64,000 nucleotides of DNA, from the NCBI RefSeq assembly GCF_965227365.1, contig NZ_OZ245754.1, forward strand, positions 2,356,001 to 2,420,000, in the 5' to 3' direction. Positions 1-7,771 of the stretch are shown piece after piece. Position 1 is the first letter of the stretch, and each line of letters opens with the position of its first letter. The position numbers and the translations under genes were made by a program. This stretch comes from Hwanghaeella sp965227365 (GTDB lineage: Bacteria; Pseudomonadota; Alphaproteobacteria; UBA8366; Aestuariispiraceae). The notes below the pieces were generated by a model, which had not been told where the DNA came from, ran no database searches, and saw only the letters and a program-made list of their open reading frames with translations.

Positions 1-70
1 AGGCGTTCCGAACGACGGTGATGCCGTCCTCGCGGAACTGTTCGATTGTTTCCTGATCCACGCTTGTCAT
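1..70 (-). CDS. N-terminal fragment of a probable phytanoyl-CoA dioxygenase family protein (cut by window edge)
   Basis: The reverse strand reads ATG at 70 and stays open to the window edge, giving 23 residues beginning MTSVDQETIEQFREDGITVV. The pattern 'F-x-x-DG-x-x-V-V-R' is the usual opening of PhyH-type Fe(II)/2-oxoglutarate dioxygenases. A strong ribosome site (AAAGGAG) lies about 10 bases upstream of the ATG, so the start is convincing even though the gene is truncated. The iron-binding HxD...H residues would be outside the window, so the family call rests only on the N-terminus. Confidence 0.5.
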   Translation of the reverse strand, partial: MTSVDQETIEQFREDGITVVRNA

Positions 71-165
71 GGCGGGGGCTCCTTTCCCGAAGACCGACGA
101 TGCATGCTGAGCAATCATCGTACAAAGCGATTGCGGCCGGTCAATCGCGGCATACGGACACGGCC

Positions 166-205
166 TTGGAAAAAGAAATGGCGCCCCACCTGGCGGAGGG
201 GCGCC
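166..205 (-). terminator. Rho-independent terminator of the small exported protein gene
   Basis: An 8-bp perfect stem (GGCGCCCC at 180-187 with GGGGCGCC at 198-205) is followed on the reverse strand by a T-rich run (ATTTCTTTTTCC). It lies about 80 bases past the stop of the exported protein gene that ends at 287. Confidence 0.75.
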
Positions 206-286
206 CAGTCTTGGACTGAAAGGTAACCAGAGAGTGAAGCTACAATACGGTCATGCGTGGTTCGCCTTGAACCCACGGGATATCCG

Positions 287-535
287 TCAGAGCGATGCAA
301 CCGCCTCTGTCCGTCCCTTGATCCGGGTGCAGAGGGAATTCTGCTGGTCTGCTCCGGGCAATTGGCCGGCTCGGGCAAAGGGTGTCGGATCGTCCTGTGT
401 CTGAACGTCGGAGCAGACGATCATCCGAGGGGCATCAACATCGGCCGGGTTGAACGAGGCCAAGGTTACAAGGGTAACCGCCCCGGCGCCCAAGGCCGTC
501 GCGATACCCATCACAGTGGTAAGTTTGCTGAACAT
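287..535 (-). CDS. Small putative exported protein, unknown function
   Basis: An 82-residue protein. The chosen ATG at 535 follows CTGGAGA with good spacing; an in-frame start 25 codons earlier would give an N-terminus that does not look like a signal peptide. Residues 1-25 (MFSKLTTVMGIATALGAGAV...) form a short basic then hydrophobic stretch that looks like a signal peptide or membrane anchor. The rest contains two cysteines (CSD and LCTR) that could form a disulfide after export. I recognise no family. The gene has its own terminator, and its upstream region carries two copies of a 13-bp palindrome also found before the next exported protein gene, so the two may be co-regulated. Confidence 0.55.
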   Translation of the reverse strand: MFSKLTTVMGIATALGAGAVTLVTLASFNPADVDAPRMIVCSDVQTQDDPTPFARAGQLPGADQQNSLCTRIKGRTEAVASL

Positions 536-573
536 GTTTGTCTCCAGGTCATCTGGGGAATTCGACCCATTGA

Positions 574-586
574 ATAACAGTGTTAT
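574..586. promoter_or_regulatory. Candidate operator palindrome, site 1
   Basis: ATAACAGTGTTAT is a perfect 6-1-6 palindrome 38 bases upstream of the start of the small exported protein (535). A near copy lies exactly 30 bp further upstream, that is on the same face of the helix. The binding protein is unknown. Confidence 0.4.
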
Positions 587-603
587 ATGGTATTCTGATA
601 CAA

Positions 604-616
604 ATAACAACGTTAT
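604..616. promoter_or_regulatory. Candidate operator palindrome, site 2
   Basis: ATAACAACGTTAT repeats the site at 574-586 with one mismatch in the palindrome. The 30-bp spacing (about three helical turns) suggests cooperative binding of a dimeric regulator. Confidence 0.35.
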
Positions 617-904
617 CTTTTTACGACCGAGACACGTGGGTGAACTCTCGCCTAACCAAGCAGATCGAATTCAGAACTACTCCCAGAGGCCCGCACACGG
701 CATTGCGCCAGAAAAAGACCGAACCAGCCCGATAGCGCCCGCAAGGCTGACATCCATGCGGTAATCCAACAACGCCACCGTCGCGGTTCCGACAATGGCG
801 GGCTATTTGTCCCAGCCTCTCGTATCGGAAAATCACAAAGATCAAAGATATGGGAAAATTCGATGGTCGAGGGTGAACCGCCCACCAGGGAGGAACTCTT
901 ATAT
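617..904. other. Intergenic stretch without a supported gene
   Basis: Short open frames exist on both strands here, but none has a ribosome site, family motifs or consistent codon use. Apart from the candidate operators at its left border and the terminator at its right border, I see nothing in it. Confidence 0.5.
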
Positions 905-937
905 GAAAAGGGCGCCCGCCCTGACGGCGGGCGCCCT
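905..937 (-). terminator. Strong rho-independent terminator
   Basis: A 12-bp perfect GC-rich stem (AGGGCGCCCGCC at 909-920 with its complement at 926-937, 5-base loop) is followed on the reverse strand by TTTTCATAT. It ends transcription of the sorting-signal protein gene whose stop is at 963. Confidence 0.85.
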
Positions 938-962
938 CTCTGAATTCACCTATCGGAGAACG

Positions 963-1625
963 TTATGCACGCCGTCGTCGCCATCCGGCGAGGCCGAGCG
1001 CAGCTAAGCCTGTAATCGCCAGGGGAAGCGCACCTGGAACTGGGACTTGCGAAACCGAGAAGTCGACCGTCAGTGTGGGGAAGTTGGACGTGTTTCCGCT
1101 ATCGATGCTCACAAAGTTTGCACTCGCGAAACTATCGGTTTCGACGCTGAGCGTCAGCAAATCGCCCGCCAAAGCGGCCAGTATCGGCAATGTTGTGTCG
1201 AAGTCCCGCGAAATGACCAAACCGTTATTCTCTGGATTATCGATCGTAGAATCGACGACCTGAGTCTTCGCTGCGGTGAAATCCGCGGCATCGATGGTGC
1301 CATCACCATTATACGCGAAGACATCAAAGACCGCCGGCAGGAACGGTCCGATAATCGGCGCGGTGAGATTCATTGTCAGCTTGGCGGAATTTATGACCGC
1401 CGTGTCGGGGATCGAAGAAAGGTCGAATTCCAGAAAAATTCGCCTTTCCAGCCCACCCGATTGGACGAAAGACAACACAGTATCAGTTGTATCGATGCTG
1501 GTACCGCCGAAGAGTTGTACATCTCCGTCTGCAGTGGGGGTGAACGACACGACGTTCGCCGCAGCGGGGACTGCGCCGGCGATCATGACTATCGCCGCCG
1601 CGATAGACATCAAATGTCTTCGCAT
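963..1625 (-). CDS. Exported protein with DNRLRE/CBM96-like domain and a VPLPA-type C-terminal sorting tail
   Basis: A 220-residue protein with a clear signal peptide (residues 1-23, cleavage after PAAA). The mature part (about 25-185) begins with a stretch like VSFTPTADGDVQLFGG and contains 'FLEFDLSSIPDTAVINSAKL', typical of beta-sandwich DNRLRE/CBM96-type domains on secreted proteins. The C-terminus is a tripartite sorting signal: VPVPGALPL, a hydrophobic helix, then WRRRRA. This matches the VPLPA/PEP-CTERM class handled by exosortases, which send proteins to the surface or exopolysaccharide matrix. No exosortase gene is in the window. A terminator lies directly downstream, and a degenerate copy of the upstream palindrome sits at 1666-1678. 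Confidence 0.8.
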   Translation of the reverse strand: MRRHLMSIAAAIVMIAGAVPAAANVVSFTPTADGDVQLFGGTSIDTTDTVLSFVQSGGLERRIFLEFDLSSIPDTAVINSAKLTMNLTAPIIGPFLPAVFDVFAYNGDGTIDAADFTAAKTQVVDSTIDNPENNGLVISRDFDTTLPILAALAGDLLTLSVETDSFASANFVSIDSGNTSNFPTLTVDFSVSQVPVPGALPLAITGLAALGLAGWRRRRA

Positions 1626-1665
1626 GTGTGAAAAACTCCAGGTCTGGGTTAAGACCTGCCCCTCA

Positions 1666-1678
1666 ATAACGTTGTTCT
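1666..1678. promoter_or_regulatory. Candidate operator, degenerate third copy
   Basis: ATAACGTTGTTCT resembles the palindromes at 574-586 and 604-616 (shared frame ATAAC-x-x-x-GTT-x-T). It lies 41 bases upstream of the start of the sorting-signal protein at 1625. Confidence 0.3.
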
Positions 1679-1769
1679 AACAGCCATTCCTAAAATTACA
1701 AGAGTACCTCACCAATGAACACACTGAGTATGTAAACCGAGACTATCCTGATCGCCGGAACGGGTCCGA

Positions 1770-2222
1770 TCAACGCGGCGGGATGGAATAAGTGGCGGTC
1801 ACATGGGCGCACATGCGCTCGTCCCCTTCCGGATGGATCGACATGTCGCCGACCGCCAGGCGCTTGCCCAGTTTGATCAGCCGAGCATCGCAAAGCAGAT
1901 CGCGTTCCGCCGGTTTGTGCAGAAAATTGATGTTGAGATTCGTCGTGACGGCCAGTGCGACAGGGCCAATCGCGCCCATCAGGCCGACATACATGGCGTA
2001 ATCCGCCAGCGCCATCATCGCGGGACCGGAGATCGTCCCGCCCGGACGCACATGATTGAAATCGTAGGGCAGCCGTACACGGGCCCAGCCATAGCCGATT
2101 TCATCCACCTGGAAGCCGTACAGGGCCACGAAAGGCGCCAGTTCCCCGACCAGTTCATCCAATTCGGCAATAGTCAATTTCGGCGTCTGGTTCGGATCGA
2201 ACGGGGCTTGGGGTGCGGGCAT
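1770..2222 (-). CDS. PaaI-family hotdog thioesterase
   Basis: A 150-residue hotdog-fold protein. The motif 'NHVRPGGTISGPAMMALAD' corresponds to the active-site helix of PaaI/YdiI-type acyl-CoA thioesterases (G-x-x-x-G followed by an acidic residue), and 'VTTNLNINFLHKPAERDLLC' is the following beta-sheet region. It probably hydrolyses an aromatic or short-chain acyl-CoA. I chose ATG at 2222 (GGAG 12 bases upstream); a TTG at 2246 would add eight residues. It is divergent from an enoyl-CoA hydratase, with only about 85 bases between starts, which fits a shared acyl-CoA role. The substrate cannot be read from the sequence. Confidence 0.85.
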   Translation of the reverse strand: MPAPQAPFDPNQTPKLTIAELDELVGELAPFVALYGFQVDEIGYGWARVRLPYDFNHVRPGGTISGPAMMALADYAMYVGLMGAIGPVALAVTTNLNINFLHKPAERDLLCDARLIKLGKRLAVGDMSIHPEGDERMCAHVTATYSIPPR

Positions 2223-2307
2223 GGATTGGATATTCTCCAAGGACAAGAAAACGGAAAGGACGCGTCTTCAAAGCATCGCTTGCGCGTCCGTCTCGAGGAC
2301 AAGAAAG

Positions 2308-3111
2308 ATGACCGCAGTTGCCGCTTCTGTCGAGGCCGCGCCCCTGGTCCTTCGCGAGGACCGGGACGGCGTCTGCCGCCTGACGCTCAACCGCCCGAAC
2401 GCCTATAACGCCTTCTCCATCGACCTGATGGAGAGCTTGACCGGGATCCTGCGCGAGATCGACCTGGACCATGCCGTGAAGGTCGTGGTCATCGAAGGCG
2501 CCGGCAAAGGGTTCTGCGCCGGGCACGACCTGAAGGAAATGAAGGCCAATCCCGACCGCGCCTTCCGCGCCAAGACCTTCGAGACATGCTCGACGATGAT
2601 GATGACGGTGACCAACCTGCGTCAGCCCGTGATCGCCAAGGTGCACGGCATCGCCACCGCAGCCGGATGTCAGTTGGTCGCGACCTGCGACCTTGCCGTC
2701 GCGGCGGAGACGGCGCGGTTCGGCACGCCGGGCGTGAATATCGGCCTGTTCTGCTCCACCCCGATGGTGGCGCTGTCGCGGGCGGTGCATCGCAAACAGG
2801 CGATGGAGATGCTGCTGACCGGCGACATGATTCATGCGGACAAGGCGGTCGAGATCGGTCTGATCAACCGGGCGGTCGCGGAACACGGGCTGGAAGACGA
2901 AGTGGCGGCCCTGGCGGCCAAGATCGCATCGAAGTCGGGCCTGGTCCTGAAGACCGGCAAGGAGGCGTTCCAGCGCCAGATCGACATGGACCTGGCCGAA
3001 GCCTATGCCTATTGCGCCGAGGTGATGACGGACAATATGAGTTTCGACGACGCGGAGGAAGGCATCGCCGCCTTCATCGAAAAGCGCAAACCCGTCTGGA
3101 AGGACAGTTGA
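2308..3111 (+). CDS. Enoyl-CoA hydratase/isomerase (crotonase) family protein
   Basis: A 267-residue crotonase. 'GKGFCAGHDLKEM' (about 67-79) and 'HGIATAAGCQLVATCDLA' (about 113-130) are the two oxyanion-hole segments that bind the acyl-CoA thioester. The C-terminus EKRKPVWKDS is typical of the ECHDC3-like branch. The start at 2308 follows GAGGACAAGAAAG; an earlier in-frame ATG at 2221 has no ribosome site. The next gene starts five bases after its stop, so the two are likely cotranscribed. The exact substrate is unknown; the position next to a CoA-binding protein supports acyl-CoA metabolism. Confidence 0.9.
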   Translation: MTAVAASVEAAPLVLREDRDGVCRLTLNRPNAYNAFSIDLMESLTGILREIDLDHAVKVVVIEGAGKGFCAGHDLKEMKANPDRAFRAKTFETCSTMMMTVTNLRQPVIAKVHGIATAAGCQLVATCDLAVAAETARFGTPGVNIGLFCSTPMVALSRAVHRKQAMEMLLTGDMIHADKAVEIGLINRAVAEHGLEDEVAALAAKIASKSGLVLKTGKEAFQRQIDMDLAEAYAYCAEVMTDNMSFDDAEEGIAAFIEKRKPVWKDS

Positions 3112-3115
3112 TCCC

Positions 3116-3667
3116 ATGAGCCTCGCCGCCGATATCCTGACCCAGCTCGCCGCCGGCAAAAAACCGATCCTGCCGACCGACCGCGACCACGCGTCCGACT
3201 TCTATGCCGACGCCTATGTCCGCAACATCATGCGCGACTGCAAGGTGATCGCCATGGTCGGGGCCAGTGCGAACTGGAACAGGCCAAGCTATTTCGCGAT
3301 GAAATACCTGCAGCAGAAAGGATATCGCGTCATCCCCGTGAACCCGGGCCAGGCGGGTAACAAGATCCTGGGCGAAACGGTCTATGCGAAACTGGCGGAT
3401 ATCCCGGAACAGATCGACATGGTCGACGTCTTCAGAAACAGCCAGGCCGCCGGGGAACTGGTCGATGAAGCCATCGCCACCGGCGCCAAGGTCTTCTGGC
3501 TGCAACTGGGCGTGATCAATCACGAGGCGGCCGAGAAGGCCGAGAAGGCCGGCATGCGGGTCATTATGAACCGCTGCCCGAAAATCGAATATGCCAGACT
3601 GTCGGGCGAATTGAGCTGGAACGGCATCAACAGCCGGGTGATCAGCGCGAAGAAACGCGGCCTTTAG
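3116..3667 (+). CDS. CoA-binding (YccU-like) domain protein
   Basis: A 183-residue single-domain protein of the CoA_binding_2 family. The Rossmann-like core starts with 'VIAMVGASANWNRPSYF' (about 42-58), followed by 'GYRVIPVNPGQAG', the strand and loop that bind nucleotide or CoA, and 'MNRCPKIEY' near the end. These domains occur alone or as part of NDP-forming acyl-CoA ligases; no catalytic domain is present here. It overlaps nothing but follows the crotonase by four bases, so it is probably translated from the same message. A role in acyl-CoA binding is known for the family; its biological function is not. Confidence 0.85.
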   Translation: MSLAADILTQLAAGKKPILPTDRDHASDFYADAYVRNIMRDCKVIAMVGASANWNRPSYFAMKYLQQKGYRVIPVNPGQAGNKILGETVYAKLADIPEQIDMVDVFRNSQAAGELVDEAIATGAKVFWLQLGVINHEAAEKAEKAGMRVIMNRCPKIEYARLSGELSWNGINSRVISAKKRGL

Positions 3668-3680
3668 CCTTTTCGGCGAC

Positions 3681-3971
3681 CTAGATCAGGCAGAGAAGGC
3701 CGTAGCAGCGCCCCAGCCCCAATTCGAAGACGGCCCAGAGGATACCGTCCAGCATGACGCAGGCGAGCAGGAAGAGCAGCGCGGCCCGCCAGGTGATCCG
3801 CGTGCCCAGCATCGGCTTGTTCAGCCAGGATTGCCTGGCCTGGGCGCGTTCGGCCATGCCGGCGAGATTGACCTGTTGTTCACGCGTCGTGGCCTGGCCC
3901 TTCAAGGCGGCGGAGGCCTTGGCGGCGGCCTTGGTCTTCTTGCGGGCATTTCCCTTACCGGATTTTGACAT
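3681..3971 (-). CDS. Hypothetical single-pass membrane protein with basic N-terminus
   Basis: A 96-residue protein. The first half is very rich in Lys, Ala and Arg (SGKGNARKKTKAAAKASAA), and one hydrophobic helix near the C-terminus (TWRAALLFLLACVMLDGILW) is followed by a short tail with two cysteines (GRCYGLLCLI). No family is recognised. Several in-frame starts exist; ATG at 3971 gives the most natural protein, with ATG at 3980 as an alternative. It converges with the CoA-binding gene and is divergent from the FemAB-like gene. Composition and position support a real gene, but only moderately. Confidence 0.55.
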   Translation of the reverse strand: MSKSGKGNARKKTKAAAKASAALKGQATTREQQVNLAGMAERAQARQSWLNKPMLGTRITWRAALLFLLACVMLDGILWAVFELGLGRCYGLLCLI

Positions 3972-4007
3972 CCCTACCATCCACCTTGCACACCGGGCCG
4001 TGTGATC

Positions 4008-4937
4008 ATGGCCGACAAGAGCGACCTCACCCTTCATGCGGATGAGATAACCGAGTCCGACTGGACGCGCCACCTGGAACGGGTGCCGCGGTCAAATCTG
4101 TTCCAGGATTGGCACTTCGGGGAAGCCATGCGGCAAGCCGAGGGGCAAGCGCCCTTCCGCGCCCTGATCCGGGCAGGTGGAATGGAACTCGGCATGGTGC
4201 AGGCTTTCCATCAGCGCAAGCTGGGCCTGATTACCTTCACGCGAGTCCTGCGCGGCCCCCTCTTCTTCCAGCCCACCCCGCCGGAAATCCACGCCATCGC
4301 GATCAAGCGGATCAAGCGCGCCTTTCCGATCTCCCGTCTGCATTGGACGACCGTGATGCCGGAAATCCCCCCGTCCGCCGATTGGGACGCTGCCGCCGCA
4401 TCGCGGTCCCTGCAGGCGGTGATGGACGGATATGAAAGCGCCTGGCTCGATCTAACCCGGGAGGAAGAGGTGCTGCGCGCGGGGTTGAAGCAGAAATGGC
4501 GCAACCAACTGGTTCAGGCCGAAGCTGCGGGCCTGACGGTCGAGGAAGGCGGCGACCCCGGCTGGCTGCTGGATGCCTACGAGGCGCAGCGCCGCGACCG
4601 TCGATATGCGGGCCCCTCAGCCAGGCTGATCGGCGCCCTGCTCCGGTCGAAGACGCTGCTGCTGAGCATTCCCGGCGCGAACGGCGCGCCGATGGCCGGG
4701 GTCCTCTTCATCCGACACGGCAGGGATGCGACTTATCAGGTCGGGTGGACCGGGGAGGAAGGCCGGGCCGTCAACGCCCACAACCTGCTGCTGTGGGAAG
4801 GCATCAAACGCCTGAAGAGCCAGGGGGTTCGCGGCCTCGACATGGGCGGCATCGATGCGGAAAAGATGCCGGGGATCGCCCATTTCAAGAACGGATTGGG
4901 TGCTGAGGCTTTTCACTGTGCCGGCGTCTACCTATAA
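4008..4937 (+). CDS. FemAB/GNAT-like peptidyl or aminoacyl transferase
   Basis: A 309-residue protein with the double-GNAT layout of the FemABX family and Acetyltransf_6. 'SNLFQDWHFGEAMR' near the N-terminus is the typical first helix ('x-x-x-FQ-x-x-x-W'), and the second domain (about 150-300) has 'LKQKWRNQLVQAEAAGL', the Lys/Arg-rich segment before acyl binding, and 'GWTGEEGRAVNAHNLLLWEGIKRLKSQGVRGLDMGG', seen as successive GNAT motifs. Such enzymes transfer aminoacyl groups to peptidoglycan precursors or acylate other nucleophiles. The ATG at 4008 is preferred to a GTG two codons earlier. hisI follows 31 bases after the stop. Confidence 0.75.
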   Translation: MADKSDLTLHADEITESDWTRHLERVPRSNLFQDWHFGEAMRQAEGQAPFRALIRAGGMELGMVQAFHQRKLGLITFTRVLRGPLFFQPTPPEIHAIAIKRIKRAFPISRLHWTTVMPEIPPSADWDAAAASRSLQAVMDGYESAWLDLTREEEVLRAGLKQKWRNQLVQAEAAGLTVEEGGDPGWLLDAYEAQRRDRRYAGPSARLIGALLRSKTLLLSIPGANGAPMAGVLFIRHGRDATYQVGWTGEEGRAVNAHNLLLWEGIKRLKSQGVRGLDMGGIDAEKMPGIAHFKNGLGAEAFHCAGVYL

Positions 4938-4968
4938 GCAGGGCGACCGATTGAACGGAGGCGGAACC

Positions 4969-5370
4969 ATGCGCGAACAGTCGACATTGCAGAAAAAGGA
5001 TATCGAGGAAGGAAACCTTCTGGCCCCGAAATTCGATGCCAATGGACTGGTCCCGGTCGTCGCGCAGCATGCCGATACCGGCGAAATCCTGATGCTGGCC
5101 TATATGAACGCCGAAGCGCTTCGGAAGACGATCGAAACCCGCCTTGCCCATTACTACAGCCGCAGCCGCCAGTCCCTCTGGCTGAAGGGCGAAACCAGCG
5201 GCCAGACCCAGGAAGTCGCCGACATTCTTGTCGATTGCGATCAGGATGCGGTGGTTCTGAAAGTCCGCCCGCAAGGCAATGGCGGCTGCTGCCATGTCGG
5301 TTATCGCAGTTGTTTCTTCCGCAGCGTCGAGGACGAGGACACCTTGTGGTTCAATTCGGAGAAGCTGTAG
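4969..5370 (+). CDS. hisI: Phosphoribosyl-AMP cyclohydrolase HisI
   Basis: A 133-residue single-domain PRA-CH enzyme, which opens the purine ring of phosphoribosyl-AMP in the third step of histidine biosynthesis. Diagnostic segments are 'MLAYMNAEAL', 'HYYSRSRQSLWLKGETSGQ', 'DCDQDAVVLKV' (the Asp-Cys-Asp metal site) and 'GNGGCCHVGYRSCFFR' (zinc-binding cysteines). There is no fused HisE domain, as is usual in alphaproteobacteria. ATG at 4969 is chosen because AACGGAGGCG lies just upstream; the open frame extends further upstream but overlaps the FemAB-like gene. No other his gene is in the window. Confidence 0.96.
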   Translation: MREQSTLQKKDIEEGNLLAPKFDANGLVPVVAQHADTGEILMLAYMNAEALRKTIETRLAHYYSRSRQSLWLKGETSGQTQEVADILVDCDQDAVVLKVRPQGNGGCCHVGYRSCFFRSVEDEDTLWFNSEKL

Positions 5371-5397
5371 GAGCGGTATAACAGCCGCGCAAGCGCG

Positions 5398-5709
5398 TTA
5401 GGAGTCGATCACTCTGAAACGCCGCCACAAGGCCTGGGCCAGCGCCGTCAGCACGCCGAAAATCGCCAAATTCATCAGGGCCGGGACCAGGGCGTTGCAG
5501 CCGCGCAGCACCGCGAACGAACTGCCCCATGCCTGTTCGGCGACATAGCCTCTGCAGGCCGCATCCCAGTCGAGCACCTTGAAATAAAGATACGTGTCGA
5601 GAACGAAAATCACCGCCAGCACGCCGATCCAATAGACATGCAAATGCCGATGGTATTCCCTCTCGGACAGGCGTTCGACGGCGTTAAGCGGTTTCTTCTC
5701 GGCCAACAT
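5398..5709 (-). CDS. Small hypothetical membrane protein (two predicted helices)
   Basis: A 103-residue protein with two hydrophobic helices, 'VYWIGVLAVIFVLDTYLYF' (about 25-43) and 'ALVPALMNLAIFGVLTALAQAL' (about 73-94), and a short charged N-terminus rich in His and Arg. No family is recognised. It starts at ATG 5709, 34 bases after the stop of the upstream MFS gene on the same strand, so it is likely the last gene of that unit. Confidence 0.6.
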   Translation of the reverse strand: MLAEKKPLNAVERLSEREYHRHLHVYWIGVLAVIFVLDTYLYFKVLDWDAACRGYVAEQAWGSSFAVLRGCNALVPALMNLAIFGVLTALAQALWRRFRVIDS

Positions 5710-5743
5710 GCCCGCAGCTTAGCACCAAAAGATGGAAATGTCG

Positions 5744-6952
5744 CTACTCCGCCGGGACCGGCGCGGCAACCGGCTTGTTCGGCCGATCGGACGGCAGGAA
5801 AATGACGACGAGGACCGCGGCGGCGGCCATGGCCGACAGGCCCAGGATCAGCCACTCGAAGGAACCGGTCGCCTCCCGCACCCAGGAAATCAGCTTCACG
5901 CCCAAGGGAGCGGCGCCGAAGGCCAGAATGAACTTGATGCCGAAGGCAAGGCCCTGGTGCTTCTCCGGCGTATACTGGGACAGCAGCATGTTTTCGGACG
6001 GCAGCGCGCTGGAATTCAGCACCACCATCATGGTCGCCGCGGTCAACAGCATCAAATCGCCGGTCATCGCCACCAGCGCGAGCAACGGCACCTGCCCTAT
6101 CCAGCAGATCACGTAGACCGTCTTCTTGTTGTAGTGATCGGCCAGATGGCCGCCCAGCACCTGCATGATGGCGCCCGCAATATAGACCGTCGCGACCAAT
6201 CCTCCGATCAGGGCGAGGTTGCCGCCGACGAGGCCGATCAACCCTTCCTCGAACAGTTTCGGCATGGCCGCCTGGGTGGTGCTGTACAGCAGGCCGATGG
6301 CAAACATGGGAAACAGCAGCAGGCAAAAGGCCTTCAGGTTGCCGTTCCCCATGGCCGGATTGTTCCTGGCGGCGCTGCCGTCGCCTTCGCTGATGCGGCC
6401 CGTCGCCACATACCACAGCATGGCGAGGCCGGTCGCCGCACAGATCACACCCGGCAGCAGAAAAGCCTCCCGCCAGGACAGAAATTCCAGGATCAGGCCG
6501 GTTATCCCGCCGGCCGCCGCGGCGCCGAGCCCCCCGAAAATGCCGTTCACCGCCAGTTTCTTGCCCGTCGACCCGTCCGACGAACGGATCAGCCAGGAAA
6601 TCCCCACCGGATGATAGATCGCGCCGAACAGGCCGATCATCGCCAGGAAGCCGGTCAGCACCAGGTCCTGATCCGCGAAGGCGCAGGCGGCGGTCGCCGC
6701 GCCCATGCCGAGGAACATGATCACCATCATGCCCGGCGCGCTCCAGATATCCGCCAGACGCCCGGCGGGCAGTGAGGCGAGCCCGATCAGGATCGAGGCC
6801 GGCAGCCAAAGTTCAATGAGATCATGGAAGGGCCGATTCCAGTCCGCCGCCATCGCGATGACGATGGTGAAGTACATCGCCGCGAAATAGTGAAAGTAGA
6901 AATGCCCGATACAGGAGAAGATCAGGGACAATCTGGCGCTGGACGCAGACAT
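5744..6952 (-). CDS. Major facilitator superfamily transporter
   Basis: A 402-residue protein with about twelve hydrophobic helices and a central charged loop, the normal MFS length. 'LASLPAGRLADIWSAPGMM' is the A-motif (G-x-x-x-D-x-x-x) loop between helices 2 and 3, and 'GLFGAIYHPVGISWLI' is a helix-4 motif. The same 'AIYHPVG' segment and the N-terminal 'GHFYFHYF' pattern recur in the MFS gene at the right window edge, so the two are paralogues. Substrate is unknown. The gene directly downstream of the sulfotransferase-like gene and upstream of a small membrane protein suggests one unit. Confidence 0.88.
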   Translation of the reverse strand: MSASSARLSLIFSCIGHFYFHYFAAMYFTIVIAMAADWNRPFHDLIELWLPASILIGLASLPAGRLADIWSAPGMMVIMFLGMGAATAACAFADQDLVLTGFLAMIGLFGAIYHPVGISWLIRSSDGSTGKKLAVNGIFGGLGAAAAGGITGLILEFLSWREAFLLPGVICAATGLAMLWYVATGRISEGDGSAARNNPAMGNGNLKAFCLLLFPMFAIGLLYSTTQAAMPKLFEEGLIGLVGGNLALIGGLVATVYIAGAIMQVLGGHLADHYNKKTVYVICWIGQVPLLALVAMTGDLMLLTAATMMVVLNSSALPSENMLLSQYTPEKHQGLAFGIKFILAFGAAPLGVKLISWVREATGSFEWLILGLSAMAAAAVLVVIFLPSDRPNKPVAAPVPAE

Positions 6953-7002
6953 GGTGGTCTCTCAATGTCTTGAATGGGCGAACTATGATCCCGCCCGCGC
7001 CG

Positions 7003-7746
7003 TCACACAACCAAGCGATGTTTCACAAGTGTATTGTAAGGCTCAAGGCAAGCCTCGTGCACCGGCCTCAAGGCCTCGGGCACCACGGCTTGCTTGTCTT
7101 CATAGCGCATGAAACCGGTGGAGGCGTTGACCGAGGCGTACCAATGCGCCGCCCAGACCCCGTCGCTGTCGCGCGCCCCTGCGGGCCAGGACAGCATACC
7201 CCTGTCGAAGGGTATGCCGATCCTGTCGCACAGCGCCGACAGCATCCCTTCCGGGTTTTTCAGGATATCGACCGAGTCGAGCACGGGCGGCGCACTACCC
7301 AGCTTGTCGCAGACCCGATTAAAGAGGTCGACCTGACGATGATAGCCGAGATCCGCTGCCGTCACCTCCTCGCGTTTAGCGGCATAGGAGGCGACCACGA
7401 AGGCCGGATCGCGGATCAGGAAGCAGTTCACCAAACCGTCGGTCCAGTCCAATCCGTAATGCGGCAGCATGTGATGGGACATGTGCTTCTGATACCAGAC
7501 CGGTTTGCCTTCCGGCACCGGGCCGGTCACGCGCCGAACCACATTGCGCCAATCGGTCGGTTGCGACGCGATGACCTGGCTCCGCATCGGGTGGTCCAGG
7601 CCGGTCTCGTACAAATACGCCGCGTAGAAGGGTTCATCGGATACCGCGCAATCGGCCCGGTTCTCGAAACTGCGCATCATCGCCGTCGAAATATTGCGCG
7701 GACCGGACCACATGGCGATCCGGATCGGTTCGACTGTCTCGCTCAT
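7003..7746 (-). CDS. Sulfotransferase-like P-loop protein
   Basis: A 247-residue protein beginning 'IAMWSGPRNISTAMMRSFENR', the 5'-phosphosulfate-binding loop found in a bacterial sulfotransferase-fold family, with 'FLIRDPAFVVASY' as the 3'-phosphate-binding motif (R-D-P...S). By family this would use PAPS to sulfate a small molecule, but several members of this group are uncharacterised. ATG at 7746 has GGGGAATAC upstream; a GTG at 7764 would add six residues. It lies 25 bases after the class IV aminotransferase gene and before the MFS gene, an arrangement that suggests joint work on an amino-acid-derived compound. Confidence 0.75.
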   Translation of the reverse strand: MSETVEPIRIAMWSGPRNISTAMMRSFENRADCAVSDEPFYAAYLYETGLDHPMRSQVIASQPTDWRNVVRRVTGPVPEGKPVWYQKHMSHHMLPHYGLDWTDGLVNCFLIRDPAFVVASYAAKREEVTAADLGYHRQVDLFNRVCDKLGSAPPVLDSVDILKNPEGMLSALCDRIGIPFDRGMLSWPAGARDSDGVWAAHWYASVNASTGFMRYEDKQAVVPEALRPVHEACLEPYNTLVKHRLVV

Positions 7747-7771
7747 TTCCGTATTCCCCGACACTCCGGCG

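Noticed and set aside
450..764. 104-codon plus-strand frame
   Set aside because: Covers the start of the small exported protein and the palindromic operators; no ribosome site and an unnatural composition.
2155..3159. 334-codon open frame on the minus strand
   Set aside because: Shadow of the enoyl-CoA hydratase, whose oxyanion-hole motifs are clear on the plus strand.
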